From Mesaphorura yosii (Eukaryota; Arthropoda; Collembola; Poduromorpha; Tullbergiidae), in contig WIXG01000365.1 in assembly GCA_009869945.1 (NCBI GenBank), positions 1 through 64,000 on the forward strand: a stretch of 64,000 nucleotides of DNA, written 5' to 3'. Both the position numbers and the translations under genes were made by a program. A model generated the notes under the pieces. That model was not told the DNA's origin, made no database searches, and was given only the letters and a program-made list of their open reading frames with translations. This document shows, one piece after another, positions 51,875 through 60,756 of the stretch. The stretch's first letter is position 1, and each line of letters starts with the position of its first letter.

Positions 51875-54044
51875 TTACGTTGCTCGATTTCTTAGCAAAC
51901 AAACTTCCGGCTCTGCGTCCACATCACCGTTTCTGCTCCCATTGACTTTGTAATACAGAAGATTATCGATGGCCGCTTTTGCAGCAGTCGCAGTCTTTGG
52001 CTCGAGGGTACTTGTACTGGACGCGTATCCGTCGACTTGCGTATGGTAGCAGGATGATCTTGAAAGGATATACAGTTTGTAGAGCACGTAAACCTGGAGC
52101 GTCAACAGGAGCAAGGTCACGAGCAGGAAAATGACCCACATCGGTGTCAGAGGAGTCGACGTCGACGGCTGCTGCTCGAACGATTCGGGCCTCGATTCAA
52201 ATTCGACACCTTTTCGAGGGCGAAGGCGAGTGTACTCGCCCAGGATCTCAGGATCCACTTCGTAAGGCAAAGGCGGTTCCCTTGAATTTTTGGCGTGGGC
52301 GCTGACGAGATGCCACGGCTCGATGTGAACGAATGAAATGCTTCCGTTTTGGCTTTGGCACGGATAATCCGCAAAGTACCTTCGTCCAGTGCTGATCAAC
52401 ACAAAATGACATCCACACGGTAAAGTTAGCTCGGCGGCTCCCGACTCGGCTTGGCGGGCCGTCAATTGCATTATGGACGGCTTGCTTCCACAGCTGACGA
52501 TGATCGTCCCATTCGCATTCACGCGTCCGCCGGTGAGAACGTATTTGTCCGGTGCGACTCTCGTTATCAAAATTTCGTCTTGGAGAAACTCTTGCATGGC
52601 TGCACTGCATTCGAATTCACACTGTTCTTGTATTTGGACCAGATTTTCAGTCAGCAAAGCTGTGGCACAAGAATTAACGCCTTGCATGCTTGGTGTTTGG
52701 CAAAGTGAATTCTGCTGACACTCGCCCGGCTCGCTGTCAGGAGCGTAAGCCAAATCTGCTCGAGTTTCGAAGAGAAAATTGCTCCCAGCCGTCTTCATCT
52801 TCACACGGCACGTTTGATTTCCGTAGCGAAAAGGAACCGCTCTCAGTCGAAGCAATTGAAACGAGCTCGTGGCCACCGCCGCCGTTTTGAATCTGACCGG
52901 GAACAGAAGGCGGACGATGAATGACTCGTTCGTGTACGTGCAGTCAGTCAGCGGAAGACTGTAATATTTCGACATCAACTCTAGTGAGATTGCAAATTCG
53001 TAGTTCGAAGCTTTTCCAGCCAATTGCATGAGAGTGTCATTCAATTTCTTCAGTGAAATCAGCGAATGTGGAAGCAGCTGCTGCTGACAATCCTGCAGTG
53101 CATGCACCCAGCGACTTTTCTCCGCGTAGTACGTGCCGAGGAGCGTTGCTTGGGAGCTGCTCCGTGAATTTGTGAGAACGGCCACCGCCAGGATCTCTGA
53201 ACTGGCATTTATTGCCTTGTAAAATGTCTCGTAGAAATTCATCTCGATTCGCTTGTAAGGAGGCGTGATTTCGTAGTTGAAGTCTTTCACTGTCTCGATG
53301 TGGTGCAGTCGTTCTTCTCCGGTCACGCCGGAACCCTCGCCAGAACTGCAGCGGGCGAGTATTTTGGTGTACGCTTCAAGCTCGGGTTTCTGAATGAAGA
53401 TTCCGCTGAAGTGGCGCTGGATCCTGTCGCAGAAGGACGACTCCCCGTAGAGCGCTTCGTAGTGCTCGGAGTGGGAAGCTACGTCTTGCACCGGCTGCAG
53501 TGACTCGAAATCGATGTGGAGGTTTGCAATCGCCTTGTTCAGGTGAAACATTACAGCGCAGGATTTGTAGGGCTGTAATTCGCTTTCGCAGTGATACCTG
53601 AAATGCGAATCGCGAACGGCGTATAATGTAAAATGGAGGAAGAGAAAACGCATGCTACACGCTTATCGCAATTTTTGAACTTGCCAGTTGTTGAACGTGA
53701 CCTCAGATTTGTTCCATTCGGGTAACTCGTACTGAAATATAATCGGAATGTAGCTGTCGTAAAATATTGGTGATGGAAGTCGCTCCGAGTAGACACCAGA
53801 CACAAACTTGTGCGATTGCTGCTGCTCTTCCTCAGGGTTCGCTGGAGGAGGCTGTTTAGTGTTCCCATTCCCATCCTCGTCAGTTTCAAAGCTCGACGAT
53901 TTAGCGACGACGAGGAAGCACAGCAGCAATAATGTCCTAATTTCGTCCCGATCTCGAAATGATAAAAATCCATAAAAAAGACGGTCAAGTCAGGATCAGA
54001 ATTGGAATGGCCCATCCACAACCTGTTAATTACTTACCACTCAT
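51875..54044 (-). CDS. Single-pass membrane glycoprotein, paralogue A
   Basis: I do not firmly recognise the family. Exons are 54044-54038 (seven bases: ATG, AGT and one G), 53952-53685 and 53597-51875, giving 665 residues. The joined N-terminus is a signal peptide (IRTLLLLCFLVVAKS). A large ectodomain with many Cys and N-x-S/T sites follows, then one membrane span at about 579-603 (WVIFLLVTLLLLTLQVYVL) and a cytoplasmic tail of about 62 residues. It is clearly paralogous to the gene at 56574-58859, sharing SGVY..(2)LPSPIFYD, LPEWNKSEVTFNNW, NLHIDFESLQP, HALQDCQQQLLPHSL, KYYSLPLTDCTYT, IEPWHL and a tail with GSR...EPE. The second intron uses a GC donor (TG|GCAAGT), whereas the paralogue has GT at the same place. 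The layout vaguely recalls F-type viral envelope-like glycoproteins, but that resemblance is weak. The reading frame looks whole. Confidence 0.8.
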
Positions 54045-54533
54045 TTTCCCAATTAACCACGCCACGCGTTGACTTGATCCGACTGAATAAATCCTAGTCA
54101 ATTCTGAATTCTGATCTTAGCGCGAAGACTGCTGAATGAAGACTGGAAACGACAAGCGACATGGAATTGATTTCTCATTTCTGAGACTTTTAATACAGAA
54201 CTACAACAGATCCTGCATATTGTGATATTGAATTGAGTCACAGTCATAGCCACCGGAAATGATAACAGAAACTGCAAGATTTTGATTGACCAGAGCATTG
54301 AGCTTGATTTAAAGTACGCCTTTTAACTGAAATGAAGACGTGTTTTTGTTTCTGGTTGCTGAAACCATAATAATTATTGAAACTTGAAACAACTCAACAT
54401 GAATGACACAAAACCCAGGCTTTATTAAGACGTCGTTTCGAATCGGCGAATTCTTGCTTTATAACAGACAGTACTATAAAGTTGCGCCACCTCCGGTCGA
54501 TCAATAATCGAAACGCGCGAATGCAATCAAATA
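54045..54533. other. Intergenic region between paralogue A and the aldehyde dehydrogenase
   Basis: About 490 bases without a supported gene. It should contain the promoter of paralogue A and the 3' untranslated region of the aldehyde dehydrogenase gene. A reverse-strand AATAAA at 54421-54426 lies 108 bases past the dehydrogenase stop. Confidence 0.5.
54421..54426 (-). terminator. Candidate poly(A) signal of the aldehyde dehydrogenase
   Basis: TTTATT on the plus strand reads AATAAA on the minus strand, 108 bases beyond the dehydrogenase stop codon. Confidence 0.45.
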
Positions 54534-56063
54534 TCAAATATGGTCCAATATGAAGAGCACGGCGAAAGTCACCGTTGTGGTCAGGAGCAGAGCGATCCAC
54601 AGTCGGGCCGCGTCGGGCACGTCAAAGCGATGGAAATTGTACACGATGAGCTTGAAAATGCTCACCTTCGCTGGTGTGTAAGGCGGATAGCGCGATTCAC
54701 CCAGTTTCTCACTCAGATACGAGAAGCTTCGATGGAGGACCGACTTCCGGTGTGAGAAGGTCTCGAACGAGAACCGCCCGTGGTACTTGCCGATCCCCGA
54801 ACTTCCCACACCCCCGAACGGCAGCCCGTCCCACGCATTCTGCCAGATGCTGTCGTTGACGCAGACGGAGCCCGCAGCGACCTTCGAGAGCAGAGTCTCG
54901 ATCACGCGCTCCTCCTTCGAGAAAACGTAGAGCGCGAGTGGATTCGGGTGCTTGGCGACGACGGACATCGCCTCCTCGACCGAGTCGACCGTCAGCACAG
55001 GCAAGACAGGGCCAAAGATCTCTTCTTGCATTGTCACGTCGTCCGGGCCTACTCCGACGATGATTGTTGGCTCGATCCAAAGGTCGGTGCTGTCCGTCCC
55101 GCCTCCGATCGCCACTTTCCCGTTTGTGTTTCGAAGCATCGCCTCCAGTCGCTTGAAGTGGTGCGCATTCACGAGACGGGGCAGGTCCAGATTCTTCTGC
55201 AGGTCACTGCCGTACCACTCCGCAAGCACGTTCTTTGCCACGGCGAGAAACTCCTGCTGGGCTTCCTTCGAGCAGAGAATGTAGTCGGGCGCAATGCACG
55301 TCTGGCCGAGATTAATGAGTTTGCCCCAAAGAATCCGCTTGGCTGCGAGCCGGAAATCGGCGGAGGCGTGAATGTAGCACGGCGACTTTCCGCCCAGCTC
55401 CAGCGTACACGGCGTCAGATGGTTGGCGGCCGCCTGCAGCACTCGCTGACCGACGGCGCGCGAAGATGTGCAGAAAACGTGGTCCAGCCGATGCTCGCGG
55501 ATCAGCCGCTCCGTCGCGGGCCCGTCCGCCTGAAGAACGACACAGGCCTGCCGGTCGAGGTATTCGGGAATGCGGCGTGCGAGAACAGCGGCCGAATACG
55601 GCGCCGCCTCCGAAGGTTTGAGCAATACGACGTTTCCCGCGGCAATGGCGCCGATTGCCGGCTTGCAAGTGAGGAGGAAAGGGTAATTCCACGTCCCGAT
55701 GACAAGCACCACACCGTAGGGCTCCGACATGATGTACGCACGGTCAAAGATGCCCAGAAGATTGTGTGGGACCCGCGTTGGCTGAATGTAGTTGGCGATG
55801 TTCCGCTGCATATGTCGTATTTCTCGTTTTACGATCTCGACTTCGTACAGAATCGCCTCCTGGCGTGACTTTCGCATGTCCTGCGCCAGAGCGGCCAGAA
55901 TCTCCTCCTCGCACTCGATAAACAGCCGGTTCAGATTGCGGAGCTGCGTTTCGCGGTATGTGAGGGGTCGCGTGGCGCCAGAATGGAAGTAGGCTCTGGC
56001 TGCCTGGATAATCTCGCCGTGATCTTGCAGTTCCGGTAATTCGTCATCTGGAACGGAGGCCAT
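54534..56063 (-). CDS. Aldh3: Class-3 (fatty) aldehyde dehydrogenase, intronless
   Basis: This NAD(P)-dependent enzyme oxidises aldehydes, probably medium- and long-chain aliphatic ones, to acids. It is a single uninterrupted reading frame of 509 residues from the ATG at 56063 (MASVPDDELPELQDHG). ALDH3 features seen are GTWNYPFLLTCKPAIGAIAAGN, part of the cofactor-binding fold; the general base Glu222 in TLELGGKSPC; the catalytic Cys256 in NLGQTCIAPDY, 34 residues on as in the class; EEIFGPVLPV; and PFGGVGSSGIGKYHG. The C-terminus ends in a hydrophobic segment (about 488-507), as in membrane-anchored ALDH3A2/ALDH3B types, suggesting an endoplasmic reticulum tail anchor. In a region where the other multi-domain genes have three to eleven exons, a fully intronless GC-rich frame is unusual and suggests a retrocopy or intron loss. 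The long antisense frame at 54780-55868 is a shadow. Confidence 0.95.
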   Translation of the reverse strand: MASVPDDELPELQDHGEIIQAARAYFHSGATRPLTYRETQLRNLNRLFIECEEEILAALAQDMRKSRQEAILYEVEIVKREIRHMQRNIANYIQPTRVPHNLLGIFDRAYIMSEPYGVVLVIGTWNYPFLLTCKPAIGAIAAGNVVLLKPSEAAPYSAAVLARRIPEYLDRQACVVLQADGPATERLIREHRLDHVFCTSSRAVGQRVLQAAANHLTPCTLELGGKSPCYIHASADFRLAAKRILWGKLINLGQTCIAPDYILCSKEAQQEFLAVAKNVLAEWYGSDLQKNLDLPRLVNAHHFKRLEAMLRNTNGKVAIGGGTDSTDLWIEPTIIVGVGPDDVTMQEEIFGPVLPVLTVDSVEEAMSVVAKHPNPLALYVFSKEERVIETLLSKVAAGSVCVNDSIWQNAWDGLPFGGVGSSGIGKYHGRFSFETFSHRKSVLHRSFSYLSEKLGESRYPPYTPAKVSIFKLIVYNFHRFDVPDAARLWIALLLTTTVTFAVLFILDHI

Positions 56064-56573
56064 TGTGATTTGTCGTGCGCCCTCGCGGAGGGTAGCCGAC
56101 AAAGTGAATGGTGGCCGACTACACTTGACTCGAGAAAGCAATCTTCGAACGTGCGATTGACTGTGACAGTGACAGTTGACAGTCGAGTTTCTCGTTTGGC
56201 CACGCCGCAGGCAAAAAGCTATTTTTAGAGAAAGAGAACGAAAACAATGTCGAATTTGCATAATTTATGCGAACCGCACCGGCTGAATGATAAAATATGA
56301 AGATCCTCAAATTTTGACAATTTGATTGATTATTCTTCGATTTACATGCAACATGCATGAGATGAGATGCGAAGGCGAAGACACGATGTTGCGAGTTTGA
56401 GGTTGTGACCCAAATTGGGATTTGAAAGAGTCCGTGCCTGCCTGTTGAAGATTGAAGCCTGATTGTCAGAGATTCAAAGTCAAAGACACGCCGTTTAATA
56501 TTTGAATTCAATGCCAATAAAAGAACTCAGTATTATAAAGTTATGAGTTGCATGAATAGTGAGCACTTATAAA
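56064..56573. other. Intergenic region upstream of the aldehyde dehydrogenase
   Basis: About 0.5 kb that should contain the dehydrogenase promoter and 5' UTR and the 3' UTR of paralogue B. The open frame continues upstream of the chosen start to 56261, but that part has no conserved motif. Nothing else is supported. Confidence 0.5.
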
Positions 56574-58859
56574 TTATTGGTCGTTCAATAGTCGAAACTC
56601 GGGCTCCGGGTCCGATCTCCTGCTTCCCCTTACATTAAACAGCATGCTTTGCATCAGAGTTGGTCCCTCGCCTGACTGGAGCTTGACGTACCTCAGCTGG
56701 ACGATAATGTAGATTTGAAGACTGGAAAGCGCCAACACTGAAATGGTTACGAAAATCCACAGCAGGGCATTTCCACTTCCGCCACCTGAACCCTCCGCTC
56801 CGCCACCGATTTGGTGCGCAGCCGCTCCTCCGTCGCCAGCAGCGCCGTGGGTCACGTAATCGTCATCGTGCAGGTGCAAATGCTCGATTGAGGCCGGGTC
56901 GTTGAGCTGCTGCAGGTAAATCGCCTTCCTCACAAGAAAATACTGTCGAACGCCCGGATCTGTGCTGGAGTCGTTGTCGAGGCTGTCGCTGTAGTGCAGG
57001 TGCCATGGCTCGATTTGGGTGAACGGAGACGGAGAACCTTCTGCGGCTTCAGCGCACGGATACTCAGAAAAGTAGACGTCTTTCACGACGGAGCCTGAGC
57101 CTGTTGTGCTTGTGCTGCTTATCAGCTGACACTTGCAGGGCAGATGAACCTGCAGGGCGCCAGAATCTACGAGTCGGAGCTCCCGAAGTAGTCCACTTCC
57201 GCCTCCATCTACGCTGCAATTGACCCTCACACTCGCCTTTGCTTTCGCTCCAGAATTCGAATTCCCACCGCCGCTGCTGCTTCCGCTCGTGATCACGAAC
57301 ATGTCCGAACTCACCCGAGTGACCAACAGGTCTTCGAGCAATGACTGCGGTGCGTCTTTGCAGTCGAAATCGCAGTTGTCCTTCGTCGCCGTGAAATTGT
57401 TGGTCAGAATCGCTGTCGAACAGTAGTCAATGTTTCTTGACTGCAGGAGCTCACCAGTTGGGCACAGCGCATTCGGCTGACACGTCGTCCTGTACGTGAC
57501 GTTCCTTTCGCTGTCGTGTGCCAGACTTTGTCCGGACGCCGACTGAAGCAGCTCGACGTGGCAGAATTTGTTCTCGTAATGAAACGGGACTGGGCGCAGG
57601 TTGTACAGCGCCAACGATCTCAGTGCGGCTGCAGCCTGACCGCCCGCCTTGCGGCTGCGGCGAACGGGGAAGAGGAGCCGAACGACGAACGAATTCGCCG
57701 TGTACGTGCAGTCAGTTAAGGGCAGGCTGTAGTATTTCGAAAGCAGCTCCAGTCCAATTGCAAATTCGTACGTGGATTCGAATTCGGGCTTTACAGCCAG
57801 TTCCAGCAGAGTCGTATTCAGTTTCTGTAGCGTAACGAGCGAATGAGGAAGCAGCTGCTGCTGGCAGTCCTGGAGCGCGTGGACCCAGCGGTACTTTTCC
57901 GCATAGAAAACATTGAGCAAAATCGCTTGAATCGTCGTACGTGCATTTGAGAGCGTGGCGGAGGCGACGAGGTCGAGCCCGGAATTGTTGGCGTTCATCG
58001 GCTTGTAGTACGTGTTGTAGTAATTGTTTTCCATTTTAGAGAATGGAGCACGCAGTGTGTAATTGTAATCGGGGATCCCACGCTCGATGTGGCCCACACC
58101 CGCGGAATCCGTCGAGCCACTCCGGTCGTGGCACCTGCCCAGCATTTCGAGGTAAGTCTCCAACTCCTCGTCTGCAATGAAGACTCCGCTGAAGTGCTTC
58201 TGAATCGTGTCGCAGAATGAACTGGATCGGTACAGCGACTGGAAGTAGCTGGAGTGTGAGCCTTTGTCTTGAATGGGCTGCAAGGACTCGAAGTCAATGT
58301 GCAGGTTGAGGACCGCCTTGTTCATGTGGAAGACCGTGGGGCAGGTGTACTTGTAGGGGGTCGTCTCGGAGAGGCACGTGTACCTGATAAGAATATAAAT
58401 ATAAGAAGAATCTTGGCCTTTGTGGCTGATAGCTTCTCCAGTCTTAAACTGAAGGCTCCGCTCCACGTCCACTTACCAATTGTTGAAGGTGACCTCAGAC
58501 TTGTTCCACTCTGGCAGCTGGTATTCAAACACGATTGGAACGAAAGTGTCGTAGAATATCGGAGATGGCAGCTGCTCAGCGTAGACGCCAGATACCAGTA
58601 GGTGTGGGTACGAAGAAGAGGGCGATGACGATGACGAAGCAAGCTGCGGCCGGAGACCAGAAGCGCCAGAGTCAGAAGCGACGCAGAAGCAGGGAAGGAG
58701 TACTAACAGAGCCAGACAGCTTGCTTTTGCTGGTAATAAAACTGGGGATGAATCTAAAAATCGAAGTCAATACGTCAAAAGGTTAAAAACTTGCTAATTA
58801 ATGATTGCCTGTTACTGAAATTACTAATTAAGTCATTTAATTCAAGAATTACCTGCCAT
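56574..58859 (-). CDS. Single-pass membrane glycoprotein, paralogue B
   Basis: Paralogue of the gene at 51875-54044, with the same three-exon plan: 58859-58853 (seven bases: ATG, GCA and one G), 58729-58477 and 58383-56574. Phases are 1 and 2, both donors are GT, and the product has 689 residues. The signal peptide (ASCLALLVLLPCFCVAS) arises after the first splice. A Ser-rich spacer, a Cys-containing ectodomain with several N-x-S/T sites, a membrane span at about 626-650 (LLWIFVTISVLALSSLQIYII) and a short tail of about 39 residues with GSRRSDPEPEFRLL follow. Compared with paralogue A, a Gly/Ser/His-rich juxtamembrane insert and a longer spacer account for the extra length. Function is unknown; a cell-surface receptor or adhesion role, or descent from an envelope-type glycoprotein, are both possible. 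The frame looks whole. Confidence 0.8.
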
Positions 58860-59771
58860 TTTCTGTCTACTAGTTCGCAGTTGATGAGTGGATTGATGAA
58901 GATGATCTACTTCGTAGGATTTCAACAGATCGTCCACTTCGACTTTGTCTTTTCTTCGAGTGCTACTGTCGTGGAATTTTTTGGAGTACAATTCTCCATG
59001 ATTTCTGTACCTCAACCCTAAACGAAACCCTTCACAAAGTTTCATATTCACATTACATGTCAAATCTCATTATGATTGCAAGTAAGAAGTCATGAACGCA
59101 GCATAGCAGCATCATGTAGAGAGAGATAAGAAGTTGCTAGACATCATCGTAGGTCAGAGGTCACCTCAAAACAAGTCGATTACATGTTAATTAGGCTGAA
59201 AGCAGCATCAGAATTCAGCAGAAGCATAATCATCAGCACCACATCTTCAAAGAACATGAATTACAGGAAATCTCTTCCTATTCCATCCGCATCCCAAATA
59301 AATCCAATCACAAAGGACTGTTAACTTGAAGTTCATCTCAACCATTTGACGGAGTCAACGGATAAATGCAAATGATGCAGAGATACATGCAGAGACACAT
59401 GCACACGTGAATCGTAAATATGACGATCACGAATATCATGTTGGTTTCGAACCTTGACATTTTTATGCGGAAATTACTGACATAACTGACGTATACAAAC
59501 TTTTCGCTATCGGTTGGTCAGCCGCAATTTGTGGTTTTGGATTTATTGACTGACCCAGCCTGCAAAGAAGTCAGGAAGTCATTGGACAAATTCAGTCAGT
59601 AATCAAAGCAATCATTATAAGTAGTAGTTAGTGCTCGCAGCAAGTCGGTAGGTTGAAGACGTAAAAATCTTCGTAATTGGCAGTTAGTTTTCTGACATTC
59701 TGACCCAAGTATCCAGACACTTTCAGTCATCTGTGATATCTATCGGCATTTCACCATCACCACCATCGACT
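58860..59771. other. Divergent intergenic region upstream of paralogue B
   Basis: About 0.9 kb between a minus-strand and a plus-strand gene. No coding sequence is supported. It contains many short repeats of CAT/CAG-type words and should include both promoters. Confidence 0.45.
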
Positions 59772-60107
59772 ATGTCAAACTTCCATATGCCAGGTCGCTC
59801 CGGTGCAGCCGACGACTCCAGTACTCCTTCGGTCGACGCCCTTTCCCGGAAGCGAAGACAAGCAAGACCAAATTCATACCTAACCCAGAAACCCCACAGC
59901 CAGAATTTGGAAGTCTTACATACAGAGCTGTTGACCCATTCACATACGGGTACATTGGAGCCGGGTATGCAAATTGAAGATTACGCTGAAAAAATGTTTG
60001 AGCTGTATCGAGTCCATCACCTCCTGAGCGCCATTGTTGCCCTGTTCATAATTGTATTTCTGGTACTGATGCTCTCCAACGTGCAAGTTGGGAACAGAAG
60101 TTTGTAA
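59772..60107 (+). CDS. Small single-span membrane protein, unrecognised
   Basis: From the ATG at 59772 the frame encodes 111 residues. A hydrophilic N-terminal half, rich in Ser, Arg and His (SRKRRQARPN), leads to the acidic stretch EPGMQIEDYAEKMFEL and then one hydrophobic span (about 83-103: LLSAIVALFIIVFLVLML) ending SNVQVGNRSL. With no signal peptide it would be a tail-anchored or type II/III protein. The stop codon TAA at 60105 lies inside a perfect donor (TT|GTAAGT at 60104). The transcript may therefore splice there instead, for example to a strong acceptor at 60511-60515 that would replace the last residue with a short tail ending at 60555. It sits 650 bases upstream of cystinosin on the same strand. 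I do not recognise the family. Confidence 0.55.
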   Translation: MSNFHMPGRSGAADDSSTPSVDALSRKRRQARPNSYLTQKPHSQNLEVLHTELLTHSHTGTLEPGMQIEDYAEKMFELYRVHHLLSAIVALFIIVFLVLMLSNVQVGNRSL

Positions 60108-60756
60108 GTCTATTCATTTTAAAAGGAAGTCTTTATTTTTATGCTTAAAGTAGAATTCATGTTGATGTAAAAATTGTATTTCCGACACGTTGCACTTACG
60201 GAGTCGTTATTGTTGTCTCTTGTTTGTTGCACTTGTCGGTGGATCACACTGTAATTTTGAAGTAGAAGTATTAAATATTGCTCGATAATATGAACAAAGA
60301 CGTCTCCTGCAGCTGAGGCTGAGGCTAAGGCTGGAGCCTCTCTTTCCTATTCATTGCGCAGTCTCTCGTTCTGTCGTTCCTCCTCCTGTCATATGATTTG
60401 AAGTTTGATTGAGTCATTAAAGTCAGAGGTTTTTTTGCGTATTAGTAAATAGAAGGTGAGGATTGAATTTGAACTCCATAGTCCATCAGCTTTAGTTAGT
60501 GGTTCTTCTTCTCAGTTACTCGCTTCATCTCCTGACTCATGCGTACGTTTTGTGAAGAGAAGATAGACTGCCAGTTGTTAGTTGCTCAGTTAAGAGATCA
60601 AAAATGGTAACATGGAATTGTAGTTAGGAGATTCGCGGTACACAAAACTAGCTAGTCAAAACTAACTTAGCACTAGCTGATAAGTGCTATATCTTCCCGA
60701 TCTCCGGAACTTGCAAAGATCGGCGGAGCGGACGTGGACCGCCGAGGTTTGAAGTC
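60108..60756. other. Intergenic region upstream of cystinosin
   Basis: This 0.65 kb has no supported gene of its own, apart from the possible alternative last exon of the upstream small membrane protein at 60516-60555. It presumably carries the cystinosin promoter. Confidence 0.4.

Noticed and set aside
54780-55868. A 362-codon plus-strand frame antisense to the aldehyde dehydrogenase
   Set aside because: It mirrors the GC-rich codon pattern of the real gene on the other strand and has no recognisable domain.
51875-58859. OSTM1-like identity for the paralogous membrane glycoproteins
   Set aside because: The Cys pattern and the conserved blocks do not fit that family, so the family was left open.
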